DNA of 64,000 bases from Sphingomonadaceae bacterium (GTDB lineage Bacteria; Pseudomonadota; Alphaproteobacteria; Sphingomonadales; Sphingomonadaceae). The DNA lies in assembly GCA_947453945.1 (NCBI GenBank), contig CANGJB010000006.1, forward strand, positions 20,437 through 84,436. The letters are read 5' to 3'. The stretch's first letter is position 1. The number at the start of each line of letters is the position of its first letter. Below, one piece after another: positions 15,815-24,582 of this stretch. Made by a program: the position numbers and the translations under genes. The notes below the pieces were generated by a model that did no database searches, was not told the origin of the DNA, and saw only the letters and a program-made list of their open reading frames with translations.

Positions 15815-16762
15815 TTAGTCGATAAAGCGATAGTCGTGCTGGATCTGGTTGGCGAGCCGGGTGTTGCGGCTGATGAACTTCGCGATGTATTCGTGCAAGC
15901 CCTGCTCGAAGATCGCGTCGATCGTGGTCGTGTGGAGGTCGCAATCCGCCTCTTCCAGGATGGCGTGGGCCTCGGTCTCGCAGCCATATTCGCGCGCGAG
16001 GTGCGCCAGATTGCTCCGCAGCTTGCCATAGCAGAACGCCAGGCTGCGCGGGAACCGGCTATCGAGGATCAGGAACTCGGCAATGCCGCGCGCTTCCATG
16101 CGGCCCGCATTGAGCCAGCGATAGGCGCGCTCGCCGGCCAGTGAACGCAGCACGTTTTCCCACTGCACGTTATCAAGGCTGGAGCCGACGTAGGAAATCG
16201 AGGGCAGCAGCACGTAGTATTTCACATCGAGGATGCGCGCGGTGTTGTCCGCCCGTTCGATGAAGCTGCCGATGCGCGCGAAATTGTAGATCTCGTTGCG
16301 CAGCATGGTGCCTTCCATCGCGCCGCGCACCTGCGTCGATTGACGGCGGATCGTATCAAGCACGGCGCCCAGCCGCATTTCGGTGACCGGCCGAGCCAGC
16401 AGCTCGCGCATCTTGAGCCAGCTGTCGTTGACCGATTCCCACACCTCGCGCGTGATCCCGGCGCGGACCATGCGCGCATTGGTGCGCGCCAGTTCGCACA
16501 TGGCGAGCACGTTGCCGGGATTGTCCCTGTCGCGCAGGATGAAGTTGATCACGTTGGGCCCGGCATAGTCCGTGCCGAACTTCGCTTCATACATCGCGCG
16601 CAGGCCGAGCGTTACGATGACCGAGCGCCATTCATCGCTCGCATCGCGCGCATCGCGGGTGAGCGCCATGCGGAAGCCAGCCTCCACCAGACGCGCAGTG
16701 TTTTCCGCCCGCTCAAGGCTGCGGAACAGCCAGAAGATGCCGTTTGCGCTGCGGCCTAACAT
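15815..16762 (-). CDS. Alpha-E domain protein (DUF403)
   Basis: The 315-residue, all-helical protein starts MLGRSANGIFWLFRSLERAE and continues NTARLVEAGFR, the characteristic opening of the alpha-E (DUF403) family. A later helix has NEIYNFARIGSFIERADNTA. Alpha-E proteins have no known activity; they occur almost always with circularly permuted ATP-grasp proteins and transglutaminase-like peptidases, and may form a scaffold or carrier in the proposed peptide-modifying pathway. The gene starts 15 bases after the ATP-grasp stop and is followed within 13 bases by the transglutaminase gene. Confidence 0.9.
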   Translation of the reverse strand: MLGRSANGIFWLFRSLERAENTARLVEAGFRMALTRDARDASDEWRSVIVTLGLRAMYEAKFGTDYAGPNVINFILRDRDNPGNVLAMCELARTNARMVRAGITREVWESVNDSWLKMRELLARPVTEMRLGAVLDTIRRQSTQVRGAMEGTMLRNEIYNFARIGSFIERADNTARILDVKYYVLLPSISYVGSSLDNVQWENVLRSLAGERAYRWLNAGRMEARGIAEFLILDSRFPRSLAFCYGKLRSNLAHLAREYGCETEAHAILEEADCDLHTTTIDAIFEQGLHEYIAKFISRNTRLANQIQHDYRFID

Positions 16763-16777
16763 TGGGTGGCCAACATA

Positions 16778-18211
16778 TCAGTCATCCAGCACCCAGCTAT
16801 CCTTGGTGCCCCCGCCTTGCGACGAGTTCACCACCAGCGAGCCCTTCTTGAGCGCGACGCGGGTGAGGCCGCCGGGCGTGATATCAATCCCGCCGGGGGA
16901 AACGAGCACGAAGGGCCGAAGATCGACATGGCGCGGGGTGAGCCCGCCGCGGCCAAGGATCGGCACGGTGGAGAGCGAAAGCGTGGGCTGCGCGATGTAG
17001 TTGTGCGGCCGCGCGGCCAACTTGGCAGCAAAGGCGGCGATTTCCTTCTTCGTCGAAGTCGGCCCGATCAGCATGCCATAGCCGCCCGAACCGTGGACCT
17101 CCTTCACCACCAGCTCGCTGAGGTGTTCGAGCACGTATTTCAGAGCATCCGGCTCTGAACAGCGCCAGGTGGGCACGTTGGGCAGGATCGGTTTCTCGCC
17201 GGTATAGAATTCGACGATTTCCGGCATGAACGAGTAGATCGCCTTGTCATCGGCGATGCCGGTGCCGGGCGCATTGGCGATGGTGATCCCGCCCGCGCGG
17301 TAAACGTCCATGATGCCCGAAACGCCGAGCTGGCTTCCAGGGTTGAAGGTCAGCGGATCGAGATAGTCATCATCCACGCGCCGGTAGAGCACATCGATCG
17401 GCGTGTACCCTTGCGTGGTACGCATGGCGATGCGGCCGTTCTCGATGCGCAGATCGCTGCCTTCGACGAGTTCGGCGCCCATCTGGTCCGCCAGGAACGC
17501 GTGCTCGAAATAGGCCGAATTGTAGATGCCCGGCGTGAGCACCGCGACGACCGGCTGGTGGCCCTTGGCGGCGGGCGGCAGGCATGCGGCAAGGCTGCGC
17601 GCGAGGCGGCGGGGATAGTCCGAAACTTCGCGCACGCGGACCCGCGTGAACAGTTCCGGGAACATCGCCATCATCGTCTCGCGGTTCTCCAGCATGTAGG
17701 AGACGCCGCTGGGGGTGCGCGCATTGTCTTCCAGCACCATGAACTCGTCTTCGCCCGTGCGGACGAGATCGATGCCGACGATATGGGTGTAGACCCCGCC
17801 CGGCGGGGTGAAGCCGACCATCTGCGGGAGGAACGCCGGGTTCTTTTCAAGCAGGCGCGCGGGCAGGCGGCCCGAGCGCACGATTTCCTGCCGGTGATAC
17901 AGATCATGCAGGAACGCATTGAGCGCTCGCACGCGCTGCTCGATCCCGCGCGAGAGGCGGCGCCACTGGTGCGCGGTGATGATGCGCGGGATCATGTCGA
18001 ACGGGATCAGCCGTTCCTCGGCATCCTCGCTGCCATAGACATTGAAGGTGATGCCGGTGCGGCGGAAGAACGCTTCAGCCTCGGTCCCCTTGCGGCGCAG
18101 CAGGTCTGCGGGCTGATCGCCAAACCATTCGCTGTAACCACAATAGGCCGGTCGCACCGAACCATCGGCGGCAAACATCTCGTCATAGGACGAGGAAGAG
18201 GCGTTGTTCAT
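16778..18211 (-). CDS. Circularly permuted ATP-grasp peptide-ligase-like protein
   Basis: The 477-residue protein belongs to the circularly permuted ATP-grasp group (DUF404/DUF407). Recognisable stretches are YDEMFAADGSVRPAYCGY near the N terminus, VYGSEDAEERLIPFDMIPRI, VLEDNARTPSGVSYMLENR, the glycine-rich loop VVKEVHGSGGYGM, and the closing SSQGGGTKDSWVL. ATP-grasp enzymes join a carboxylate to an amine through an acyl phosphate, and this branch is predicted to make peptide bonds. ATG at 18211 is used, with GGGATGA upstream; the frame continues upstream without recognisable domain. It is the first gene of the operon and diverges from a molybdopterin oxidoreductase. Confidence 0.92.
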   Translation of the reverse strand: MNNASSSSYDEMFAADGSVRPAYCGYSEWFGDQPADLLRRKGTEAEAFFRRTGITFNVYGSEDAEERLIPFDMIPRIITAHQWRRLSRGIEQRVRALNAFLHDLYHRQEIVRSGRLPARLLEKNPAFLPQMVGFTPPGGVYTHIVGIDLVRTGEDEFMVLEDNARTPSGVSYMLENRETMMAMFPELFTRVRVREVSDYPRRLARSLAACLPPAAKGHQPVVAVLTPGIYNSAYFEHAFLADQMGAELVEGSDLRIENGRIAMRTTQGYTPIDVLYRRVDDDYLDPLTFNPGSQLGVSGIMDVYRAGGITIANAPGTGIADDKAIYSFMPEIVEFYTGEKPILPNVPTWRCSEPDALKYVLEHLSELVVKEVHGSGGYGMLIGPTSTKKEIAAFAAKLAARPHNYIAQPTLSLSTVPILGRGGLTPRHVDLRPFVLVSPGGIDITPGGLTRVALKKGSLVVNSSQGGGTKDSWVLDD

Positions 18212-18393
18212 GCAATCATCCCGATGAAGGGAAGCTTGCACAGCCTGCCGCCTTTGCCAAGCGCCATGCTGCACTTGCGAGACAAAATTGTAACCGATCC
18301 GCGCCGCAAAGCGTTTCCACGCTTCGCGCTTGCCTTGGTAGCAGCAAGGTGACACGTTTAATCGAACGGCTAATTTCCCGGAGAGAACAAGCC
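18212..18393. promoter_or_regulatory. Divergent promoter region, Anbu operon and molybdopterin oxidoreductase
   Basis: This 182-base gap must hold the promoter of the four-gene Anbu operon on the minus strand and that of the molybdoenzyme on the plus strand. No clear -35/-10 pair or operator is visible. The molybdoenzyme has its own site GGAGAG 8 bases before the ATG at 18394. Confidence 0.5.
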
Positions 18394-20478
18394 ATGGGCG
18401 AGATCCATCACCGCACCTGCCATATCTGCGAAGCCAATTGCGGCGTATTGGTAGAGGTGGAAGGTCGGCGCGTTTTGTCGATCAAGGGCGATCCGGAAAA
18501 CCCCCTTTCGCGCGGGCATATCTGCCCCAAGGCGACCGCGCTCGAAGACCTGCAGAACGATCCGGACCGCCTGCGCGCCCCGCAAAAACGCGTGGGGGAT
18601 ACGTGGACGGAAATTTCGTGGGAGCAGGCCTTTCGTGAGATCGGCGAGAAAGCCCGCGCCATCCTCGCGCGCGATCCGGCAAGCTCCGCGACCTATGTCG
18701 GCAACCCCAACGCGCACTCTTATGGCAATGCGCTCAATGCCCACCACCTGACCAAGGCGCTGGGAACGAAGAACCAGTTTTCGGCGAGCACGGTGGACCA
18801 GATGCCGCACCAGGTGGCGAACCTGCGGCTCTATGGCCACGCCAGCATGTTCGGCATTCCGGATATCGACCGCACGCAGACGCTGATCATCATCGGCGGC
18901 AATCCGATGGCCTCCAACGGATCGGTGTGGACGGTGCCCGATTTCCGAAACCGGGCGCGTGAACTGAAGGCGCGCGGCGGCCAGCTGGTGGTGATCGACC
19001 CGCGCCGCACCGAAACCGCCAAGATCGCCGACCGGCACGTGTTCGTCCGCCCCGCGAGCGATGTGTTCCTGCTCGTCGCACTTTTGAAAGCGGTGATGGC
19101 GCGGCGTCCGTTCCAGCCGGTACAGGATTTCGTGACCGGGCTGGGTGATGTGGCCGCGCTGCTCGCGCGGTTTGACGATGCCGCCTGCCTTGCAGCCTCC
19201 GGCGTTGCGCCCGAGGACGTGGCGTGGCTGGCAGAGCGGCTCACCACTGGCCCCGCCGCGCTCTATGGCCGGCTCGGGATCGCGACGCAGCTTCACGGCA
19301 CGCTCAACGCCTGGCTGATTGCGCTGATCAATGTGGCCGCAGGGCAGCTCGACCGCGAAGGCGGCACGGTATTCCCCATCCCCGCGCTCGATACGATATC
19401 GATGCTGCCGCGCGGCTCGCTGGGCAAATACACATCGCGCGTTTCGGGCCACAAATCGGTGCTGGGCGAATTTCCCGCCGCCGCGCTGGCCGAGGAGATC
19501 GAGACACCGGGCGAAGGCCAGATCAAGGCGCTGTTTGTGGTGGCCGGCAATCCGGTGCTCTCTACTCCCAACGGCCCCCGGCTCGATGCGGCGCTGGAAA
19601 GCCTCGAACTGGTGGTTTCGGTCGACATGTACCGCAACGCCACCAGCCGCCGCGCGCACTATATCCTGCCTCCGACCGGCCCCTTGGAACGCGATCACTA
19701 CGGCCTGTTCCTGCTGCCGATGGCGGTGCGCAATGTGGCGGTCTATTCGCAGCCCACGCTGGAGCGCGAGGACCCCGCCGCCTTGCACGATTGGGAAATC
19801 CTGCGCGGCCTTGCCACGGCGATAAGCGGCAAGCCGGTGCAGGAACCCACCCCGCGCGAGGCGCTGGATAGCCTGCTGCAAGGCGGGCCCTACAAAGTCT
19901 CTCTCGCCGAGGTGGAAGCCGCGCCTTCCGGCCTCGATTTCGGGCCGCCGAAGACGGGCGTGCTGCCCGGGCGCCTGCGCTCTGACGACCAGACGGTGAG
20001 CGCAGCCGTGCCCGCGTTCATGGATGCTCTGGCAGCGCTGGAGGTGCCGGACGCTGCCCCGGCAGGCACCGGCAAGCTCACCCTCATCGGGCGGCGGCAC
20101 TTGCGCACCAACAATTCCTGGCTCGCCAACAGCCACCGCCTGACCAAGGGTCCGAACCGCTGCACCCTGATGATCCACCCGCAGGATGCAGCGCCGCTTG
20201 GCCTTGAACAGGGCGATCAGGCCACGGTGCGCTCGGCCTCGGGCGCGATCACGCTGCCCGCCGAAGTGACGGACGACATGATGCCCGGCACCGTTTCGAT
20301 CCCGCATGGCTGGGGCCACGATCTGCCCGGCATGGCAATGCAGGTGGCAAAAGCGCGTGCCGGGGTGAGCGCCAATGTGCTGACGGAATCGGGCGCGCTC
20401 GATCCGCTTTCGGGCAATGCCGCACTTTCGGGCGTACAGGTGGAAGTCGCGAAGGCAGAGCTGGAAGCGGCGGAGTAG
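18394..20478 (+). CDS. Molybdopterin-dependent oxidoreductase (formate dehydrogenase-like)
   Basis: The 694-residue protein has an N-terminal 4Fe-4S site with Cys9, Cys12, Cys16 and Cys44 (CHICEANC and HICPK), then the molybdopterin-binding domain (NPNAHSYGNALNAH, IIIGGNPMASNGS, VVIDPRRTETA) and a C-terminal dinucleotide-binding domain (RRHLRTNNSWLANSHRL, SIPHGWGHD). This is the DMSO-reductase superfamily. At the position of the formate dehydrogenase Cys/Sec it reads STVDQMPHQ, so formate dehydrogenase activity is doubtful. It has no Tat signal, so it is cytoplasmic. No electron-transfer subunit is adjacent. It converges on the DUF3617 gene with 3 bases between stops. Confidence 0.88.
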   Translation: MGEIHHRTCHICEANCGVLVEVEGRRVLSIKGDPENPLSRGHICPKATALEDLQNDPDRLRAPQKRVGDTWTEISWEQAFREIGEKARAILARDPASSATYVGNPNAHSYGNALNAHHLTKALGTKNQFSASTVDQMPHQVANLRLYGHASMFGIPDIDRTQTLIIIGGNPMASNGSVWTVPDFRNRARELKARGGQLVVIDPRRTETAKIADRHVFVRPASDVFLLVALLKAVMARRPFQPVQDFVTGLGDVAALLARFDDAACLAASGVAPEDVAWLAERLTTGPAALYGRLGIATQLHGTLNAWLIALINVAAGQLDREGGTVFPIPALDTISMLPRGSLGKYTSRVSGHKSVLGEFPAAALAEEIETPGEGQIKALFVVAGNPVLSTPNGPRLDAALESLELVVSVDMYRNATSRRAHYILPPTGPLERDHYGLFLLPMAVRNVAVYSQPTLEREDPAALHDWEILRGLATAISGKPVQEPTPREALDSLLQGGPYKVSLAEVEAAPSGLDFGPPKTGVLPGRLRSDDQTVSAAVPAFMDALAALEVPDAAPAGTGKLTLIGRRHLRTNNSWLANSHRLTKGPNRCTLMIHPQDAAPLGLEQGDQATVRSASGAITLPAEVTDDMMPGTVSIPHGWGHDLPGMAMQVAKARAGVSANVLTESGALDPLSGNAALSGVQVEVAKAELEAAE

Positions 20479-20481
20479 GGC

Positions 20482-21030
20482 TCAGCCCTCTTCCTTGCCG
20501 GTGCATTCGCCGCTGCGCTTGGCGCTGAGCTGCATCTGCATCGACATGGCCTTGCCCCCAGGCCCCTTGCCGTCGATCGACATGGTCATCTGATAGGTAT
20601 CAGCGGTGTAACCGCCAACCATCGTCATCGTCTGCGCTCCTTGTTCGGCCTTGCAGGTCATCTTCGCATCGATCTTGCCGCCGCCCATCGCGAAGGTGTC
20701 ATACTTGCAGCGCTCGTCGGCCTGCCCGAAGAACTTCGCATCGGGCTTCTCCGCCTCTTCCTTGGTGAGGCAGGTGGCGAAAGTGCGATCCTTGCCGAGC
20801 ATCTTGCCCATCATTTCCTTGGCCTCGGGCGGCATGCCTTCCATCTCGAGCTTCACGAATTTCATCGTGGAATCCCAGCGCCCGGGATTGAAATGCATTC
20901 CCGCTTCCGAAACCTTCTTCGCGACGCCGGAAACGCTTTCGTTGGTCGCCGTCACCGTCTTCCCGCTGCCGCACCCGGCGAGCGCCAGAGCCATGGAAAG
21001 AGCCGCGAGGGGCAGAATGGGAAGGCGCAT
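20482..21030 (-). CDS. DUF3617 family lipoprotein
   Basis: The 182-residue product has a lipoprotein signal with lipobox LALAGC near residue 20. The mature part contains HFNPGRWDSTMKFVKLEMEG, a phenylalanine/threonine-cysteine stretch FATCLTKEEAEKP and the closing MQMQLSAKRSGECTGK. These features fit DUF3617, a periplasmic family of unknown function with a few conserved cysteines. ATG at 21030 has GAGAGGA upstream, which fixes the start; the frame runs on upstream only as the antisense of uvrB. It diverges from uvrB. Confidence 0.85.
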   Translation of the reverse strand: MRLPILPLAALSMALALAGCGSGKTVTATNESVSGVAKKVSEAGMHFNPGRWDSTMKFVKLEMEGMPPEAKEMMGKMLGKDRTFATCLTKEEAEKPDAKFFGQADERCKYDTFAMGGGKIDAKMTCKAEQGAQTMTMVGGYTADTYQMTMSIDGKGPGGKAMSMQMQLSAKRSGECTGKEEG

Positions 21031-21153
21031 GGGTTCGGGTCCTCTCGTTCGTAACGTCACAGGGCTAACACCGCAGGCCGCGTTTTTGCAATGATGCGCG
21101 TGAGGCACTTTGTGCCGATTGCGCGGACGCGGTTTGTTCCCCATATCAGCGCC

Positions 21154-23340
21154 ATGGCCGAACTCGTCATCCGCAGGGGGCTGGAAGAGCCCGATACGTC
21201 CGCCAATTTCGTGCCGCATAAGCCCGTGCGGCCCGAGAAATCGGAAGGCGGGCGGCCGTTCCGCGTGGTTTCTGAATATCAGCCGGCGGGCGACCAGCCG
21301 ACCGCGATTGCCGATCTGGTGGCCTCCGCGCTGACGGGTGAGGCGACCCAGGTGCTGCTCGGCGTGACTGGTTCGGGAAAGACCTTCACGATGGCAAAGG
21401 TGATCGAGGAACTGCAGCGCCCCGCGCTGATCCTCGCGCCCAACAAGATCCTGGCAGCCCAGCTCTACGGCGAGTTCAAGAGCTTCTTCCCGGACAATTC
21501 GGTCGAATATTTCGTCTCCTACTACGACTACTACCAGCCCGAGGCCTATGTGCCGCGGTCGGATACCTACATCGAGAAGGAAAGCTCGGTGAACGAGGCG
21601 ATCGACCGGATGCGCCATTCGGCCACGCGCGCGCTGCTGGAGCGGGATGACGTGATCATCGTCGCCTCGGTCTCGTGCCTCTATGGTATCGGTTCGGTCG
21701 AGACCTATTCGGCGATGATCTTCGATCTCAAGGTGGGCGAGACGGTCGACAACCATGAGATCATCCGCAAGCTGGTGGCGCTGCAATACAAGCGCAACGA
21801 CACCGCCTTCCAGCGCGGCAATTTCCGCGTGCGGGGCGACAATCTCGAAATCTACCCCTCGCACTACGAGGACATGGCCTGGCGCGTCTCGTTCTTCGGC
21901 GACGAGATCGAGGCGATTTCCGAGTTCGATCCGCTAACGGGCAAAGCGGGCACCAAGCTTTCCAAGGTCCGCGTCTACGCCAATTCGCATTATGTGACGC
22001 CGGGGCCGACGATGAAGCAGGCAGCGGATGCGATCCGCTTCGAGCTGACCGAGCGGCTGAAAGAGCTGGAGATCGAGGGCAAGCTGCTGGAAGCGCAGCG
22101 GCTGGAGCAGCGCACCAATTTCGACCTCGAAATGATCGCCGCGACCGGCAGCTGCGCGGGCATCGAGAACTATTCGCGCTTCCTGACGGGCCGCATGCCG
22201 GGCGAGCCGCCGCCGACGTTGTTTGAGTATCTGCCCGACAACGCGCTGCTGTTTGTGGACGAAAGCCACCAGACCGTGCCGCAGATCGGCGCGATGTCGA
22301 AAGGCGATCACCGCCGCAAGATCACGCTGGCGGAATATGGTTTCCGCTTGCCGAGCTGCATCGACAACCGCCCGCTGCGCTTCAACGAGTGGGACGCGAT
22401 GCGCCCGCAGACCGTGGCGGTTTCGGCAACACCCGGGCACTGGGAGATGGAGCAGACCGGCGGCGTGTTTGCCGAACAGGTGATCCGCCCGACCGGCCTG
22501 ATCGATCCGCCGGTGGAGATCCGCCCGGTCGAGGATCAGGTGCAGGATTGCATCAACGAATGCCGCAAGACCGCCGAGGCGGGATATCGCACGCTCGTCA
22601 CCACGCTGACCAAGCGCATGGCCGAAGACCTGACCGAGTTCATGCACGAGGCGGGGCTGCGCGTGCGCTACATGCACTCCGATGTCGAAACGCTGGAGCG
22701 CATCGAGCTGATCCGCGATCTGCGGCTCGGCGTCTATGATGTGCTGGTGGGCATCAACCTGCTGCGCGAGGGGCTCGATATTCCCGAGTGCGGGCTGGTG
22801 ACCATTCTGGACGCGGACAAGGAAGGCTTCCTGCGCAGCGAAACCTCGCTGATCCAGACCATTGGCCGTGCCGCGCGCAACGTGGACGGCCGCGTGATCC
22901 TCTATGCCGACCGGATGACCGGCAGCATGGAACGCGCCATCGCCGAAACCGACCGCCGCCGCGAACGGCAGCGCGCCTTCAACGAGCTTCACGGCATCAC
23001 GCCGGCATCGATCAAGCGCGACATCCACGACATCGTGGCCGACACCGCGAGCCGCGACGGCGTGCTGGTGGAGATCGATGCGGACGGGGCCAACAACCTC
23101 GTCGGCCACAACTTGCGCGCCTATATCGAAGAGCTCGAAAAGAAGATGCGCGCGGCCGCCGCCGATCTGGAGTTCGAAACCGCAGGCCGGTTGCGCGATG
23201 AGATCAGGGCGCTGGAAGCGAATGAACTGGGCCTGCCCGACGGGGACAAGAAGGCCCCGATCGTGGGCCGCAGCAACGAAGGCAAGCCGGGGACGCGCAA
23301 GACGCGCTACGGGAAGAGCCAGAAAAAGTGGGGGAAGTGA
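21154..23340 (+). CDS. uvrB: Excinuclease ABC subunit B
   Basis: The 728-residue DNA-repair helicase hands damage from UvrA to UvrC in nucleotide excision repair. It has the Walker A motif [13 protein letters not shown], the beta-hairpin region [19 protein letters not shown], the helicase motifs [23 protein letters not shown] and [21 protein letters not shown], and a C-terminal UVR motif [20 protein letters not shown] that contacts UvrC. The 21154 ATG (MAELVIRRG) is preferred to upstream in-frame starts, although the ribosome-binding site is weak. No clear alphaproteobacterial LexA box (GTTC-N7-GTTC) precedes it. Confidence 0.98.
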   Translation: MAELVIRRGLEEPDTSANFVPHKPVRPEKSEGGRPFRVVSEYQPAGDQPTAIADLVASALTGEATQVLLGVTGSGKTFTMAKVIEELQRPALILAPNKILAAQLYGEFKSFFPDNSVEYFVSYYDYYQPEAYVPRSDTYIEKESSVNEAIDRMRHSATRALLERDDVIIVASVSCLYGIGSVETYSAMIFDLKVGETVDNHEIIRKLVALQYKRNDTAFQRGNFRVRGDNLEIYPSHYEDMAWRVSFFGDEIEAISEFDPLTGKAGTKLSKVRVYANSHYVTPGPTMKQAADAIRFELTERLKELEIEGKLLEAQRLEQRTNFDLEMIAATGSCAGIENYSRFLTGRMPGEPPPTLFEYLPDNALLFVDESHQTVPQIGAMSKGDHRRKITLAEYGFRLPSCIDNRPLRFNEWDAMRPQTVAVSATPGHWEMEQTGGVFAEQVIRPTGLIDPPVEIRPVEDQVQDCINECRKTAEAGYRTLVTTLTKRMAEDLTEFMHEAGLRVRYMHSDVETLERIELIRDLRLGVYDVLVGINLLREGLDIPECGLVTILDADKEGFLRSETSLIQTIGRAARNVDGRVILYADRMTGSMERAIAETDRRRERQRAFNELHGITPASIKRDIHDIVADTASRDGVLVEIDADGANNLVGHNLRAYIEELEKKMRAAAADLEFETAGRLRDEIRALEANELGLPDGDKKAPIVGRSNEGKPGTRKTRYGKSQKKWGK

Positions 23341-23507
23341 GCACGGACTTCGCCTGAGATGAGCCCCTGTCCACCGCGAACGCCTTTTACCTATATTGCC
23401 ATGGCATTGAATTTCGGCTGCGAAGGAACAAACTGGAGGTTGGAAGCAGGCCACCAAGACAGGCTCGCTGCCGGCCAATATCCGGGTCGCAAAAGGAAAA
23501 TGCCTTG

Positions 23508-24023
23508 ATGCCGCGCGCTGCGCCTGCCCTCCTGCTGCTGGTGCTTGCCGCCTGTTCGCCCTCGGCGGCGACGACGACGGACAAGAGTTCACCGGTGGAC
23601 GGCGTGCGCGTTGCCATCCCGGCAGAGAGCGCAGCCCCGCCGCCCGTGCGCGCCGAAGGAGCGACGGGCGCGTGGGTTTCCGCAGGCAGCACGGTGCGCT
23701 TCGGCTATGCGGGGGAGGCTCCGCTGCTCAGCCTTGAATGCAGCAGCGGGCAACTCGTGGTGACGCGCAATGCCGCCGCGCCCATCGGGGCCGCCGCGCT
23801 CTTCGCGCTGCAGGGCAGCGGCTATATCCTGCGCCTGCCGGTGGATGCGACAGCGCTTCCCGGCCAGCCCGGTTATGTGTGGCAGGGTGCGATTGCGGCC
23901 AATGACCCCCGGCTCACGCTGTTCAAGGGCAAGTTCGCCGGAACCCTGCCCGGCGCAGGGCATATCGAAGTGCCCGCAAGCGAGACGCCCGGCGCGCTGA
24001 TCAAGCGCTGCGCGGGCGGTTAA
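23508..24023 (+). CDS. Hypothetical lipoprotein
   Basis: The 171-residue protein begins MPRAAPALLLLVLAACSPSA, a lipoprotein signal with lipobox LAAC at about residues 13-16. The mature part is alanine-rich, followed by a compact beta-type domain (GAWVSAGSTVRFGYAGEAPL, LLSLECSSGQLVVTRN) with two cysteines, and ends ALIKRCAGG. No family is recognised. ATG at 23508 directly follows an in-frame TTG; AAAAGG lies about 10 bases upstream. The last 4 bases overlap those of the converging helix-hairpin-helix gene. Confidence 0.7.
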   Translation: MPRAAPALLLLVLAACSPSAATTTDKSSPVDGVRVAIPAESAAPPPVRAEGATGAWVSAGSTVRFGYAGEAPLLSLECSSGQLVVTRNAAAPIGAAALFALQGSGYILRLPVDATALPGQPGYVWQGAIAANDPRLTLFKGKFAGTLPGAGHIEVPASETPGALIKRCAGG

Positions 24024-24511
24024 AGCTTCCCGAACTTCGCTTCATAGGCAGCCGTATCGCCGCCTGCCAGAAGCCGGGCCTGCTCGATCCAGTTGTCCCG
24101 CGTTGCCCGGCCCGCAAAGGCGCCAAGCTGCGCATCGATCCGTGCCACATCCGCCTCGGTCCACGTCGCGATCTCGGCAAAGCGGGTCACGCCCAGCGCC
24201 CGCAGCGCGGCGCTGATCTTGGGGCCGAGGCCCTTGATCCGGGTGAGATCGTCGCCTTCATCCGCCGCCGCAGCGGGCGCTTCGGCCAGCACATCGGCCA
24301 GCACTGGCGGGGGCACGATGGCAGCGGCGGGCGGCGCATCGATCAGCGCGGAATTGCGCACGGCAGGGGCCGCGCCTTCGGACAGGACATCGCGGTATTC
24401 GCGCTTTTCCGGCAGCGCCTTGCGCGAGCGCAGCAGAAACACCAGCGCCAGCACCAGCAGCACGGCAATAGCGCCGACGACAACCGCGTTTGCCTGCAAC
24501 CATTCCATCAT
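24020..24511 (-). CDS. Membrane-anchored helix-hairpin-helix protein
   Basis: The 163-residue protein has one N-terminal membrane helix (VVVGAIAVLLVLALVFLLRS), a low-complexity Ala/Pro linker, and a C-terminal helix-hairpin-helix domain (LTRIKGLGPKISAALRALGV, then RFAEIATWTEADVARIDAQL and RATRDNWIEQARLLAGG). The same C-terminal domain is found appended to NADH dehydrogenase subunit E and to ribosomal-protein-L21-like proteins in alphaproteobacteria, where its role is not clear. DNA or protein binding near the membrane is possible. The start may be either of two adjacent ATGs (24511, 24508). Confidence 0.75.
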   Translation of the reverse strand: MMEWLQANAVVVGAIAVLLVLALVFLLRSRKALPEKREYRDVLSEGAAPAVRNSALIDAPPAAAIVPPPVLADVLAEAPAAAADEGDDLTRIKGLGPKISAALRALGVTRFAEIATWTEADVARIDAQLGAFAGRATRDNWIEQARLLAGGDTAAYEAKFGKL

Positions 24512-24582
24512 CGTCCACCCTCAGCCTTGCCGGACACGGTGAGGCCTTTCCCACGCGCGCCGGCGAAAGCCAAGGGGGCACA

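Noticed and set aside
18370..20319. Long open frame (about 649 codons) on the minus strand opposite the molybdoenzyme
   Set aside because: It is the antisense shadow of a well-supported gene in high-GC DNA, with low-complexity Arg/Ala/Gly-rich translation and no domain.
21091..21160. LexA box upstream of uvrB
   Set aside because: The alphaproteobacterial consensus GTTC-N7-GTTC is not present; GTTC occurs once near 21136 without a properly spaced partner.
21934..23592. Long open frame (about 552 codons) on the minus strand opposite uvrB
   Set aside because: It lies entirely against the helicase gene, translates into repetitive basic sequence and has no ribosome-binding site.
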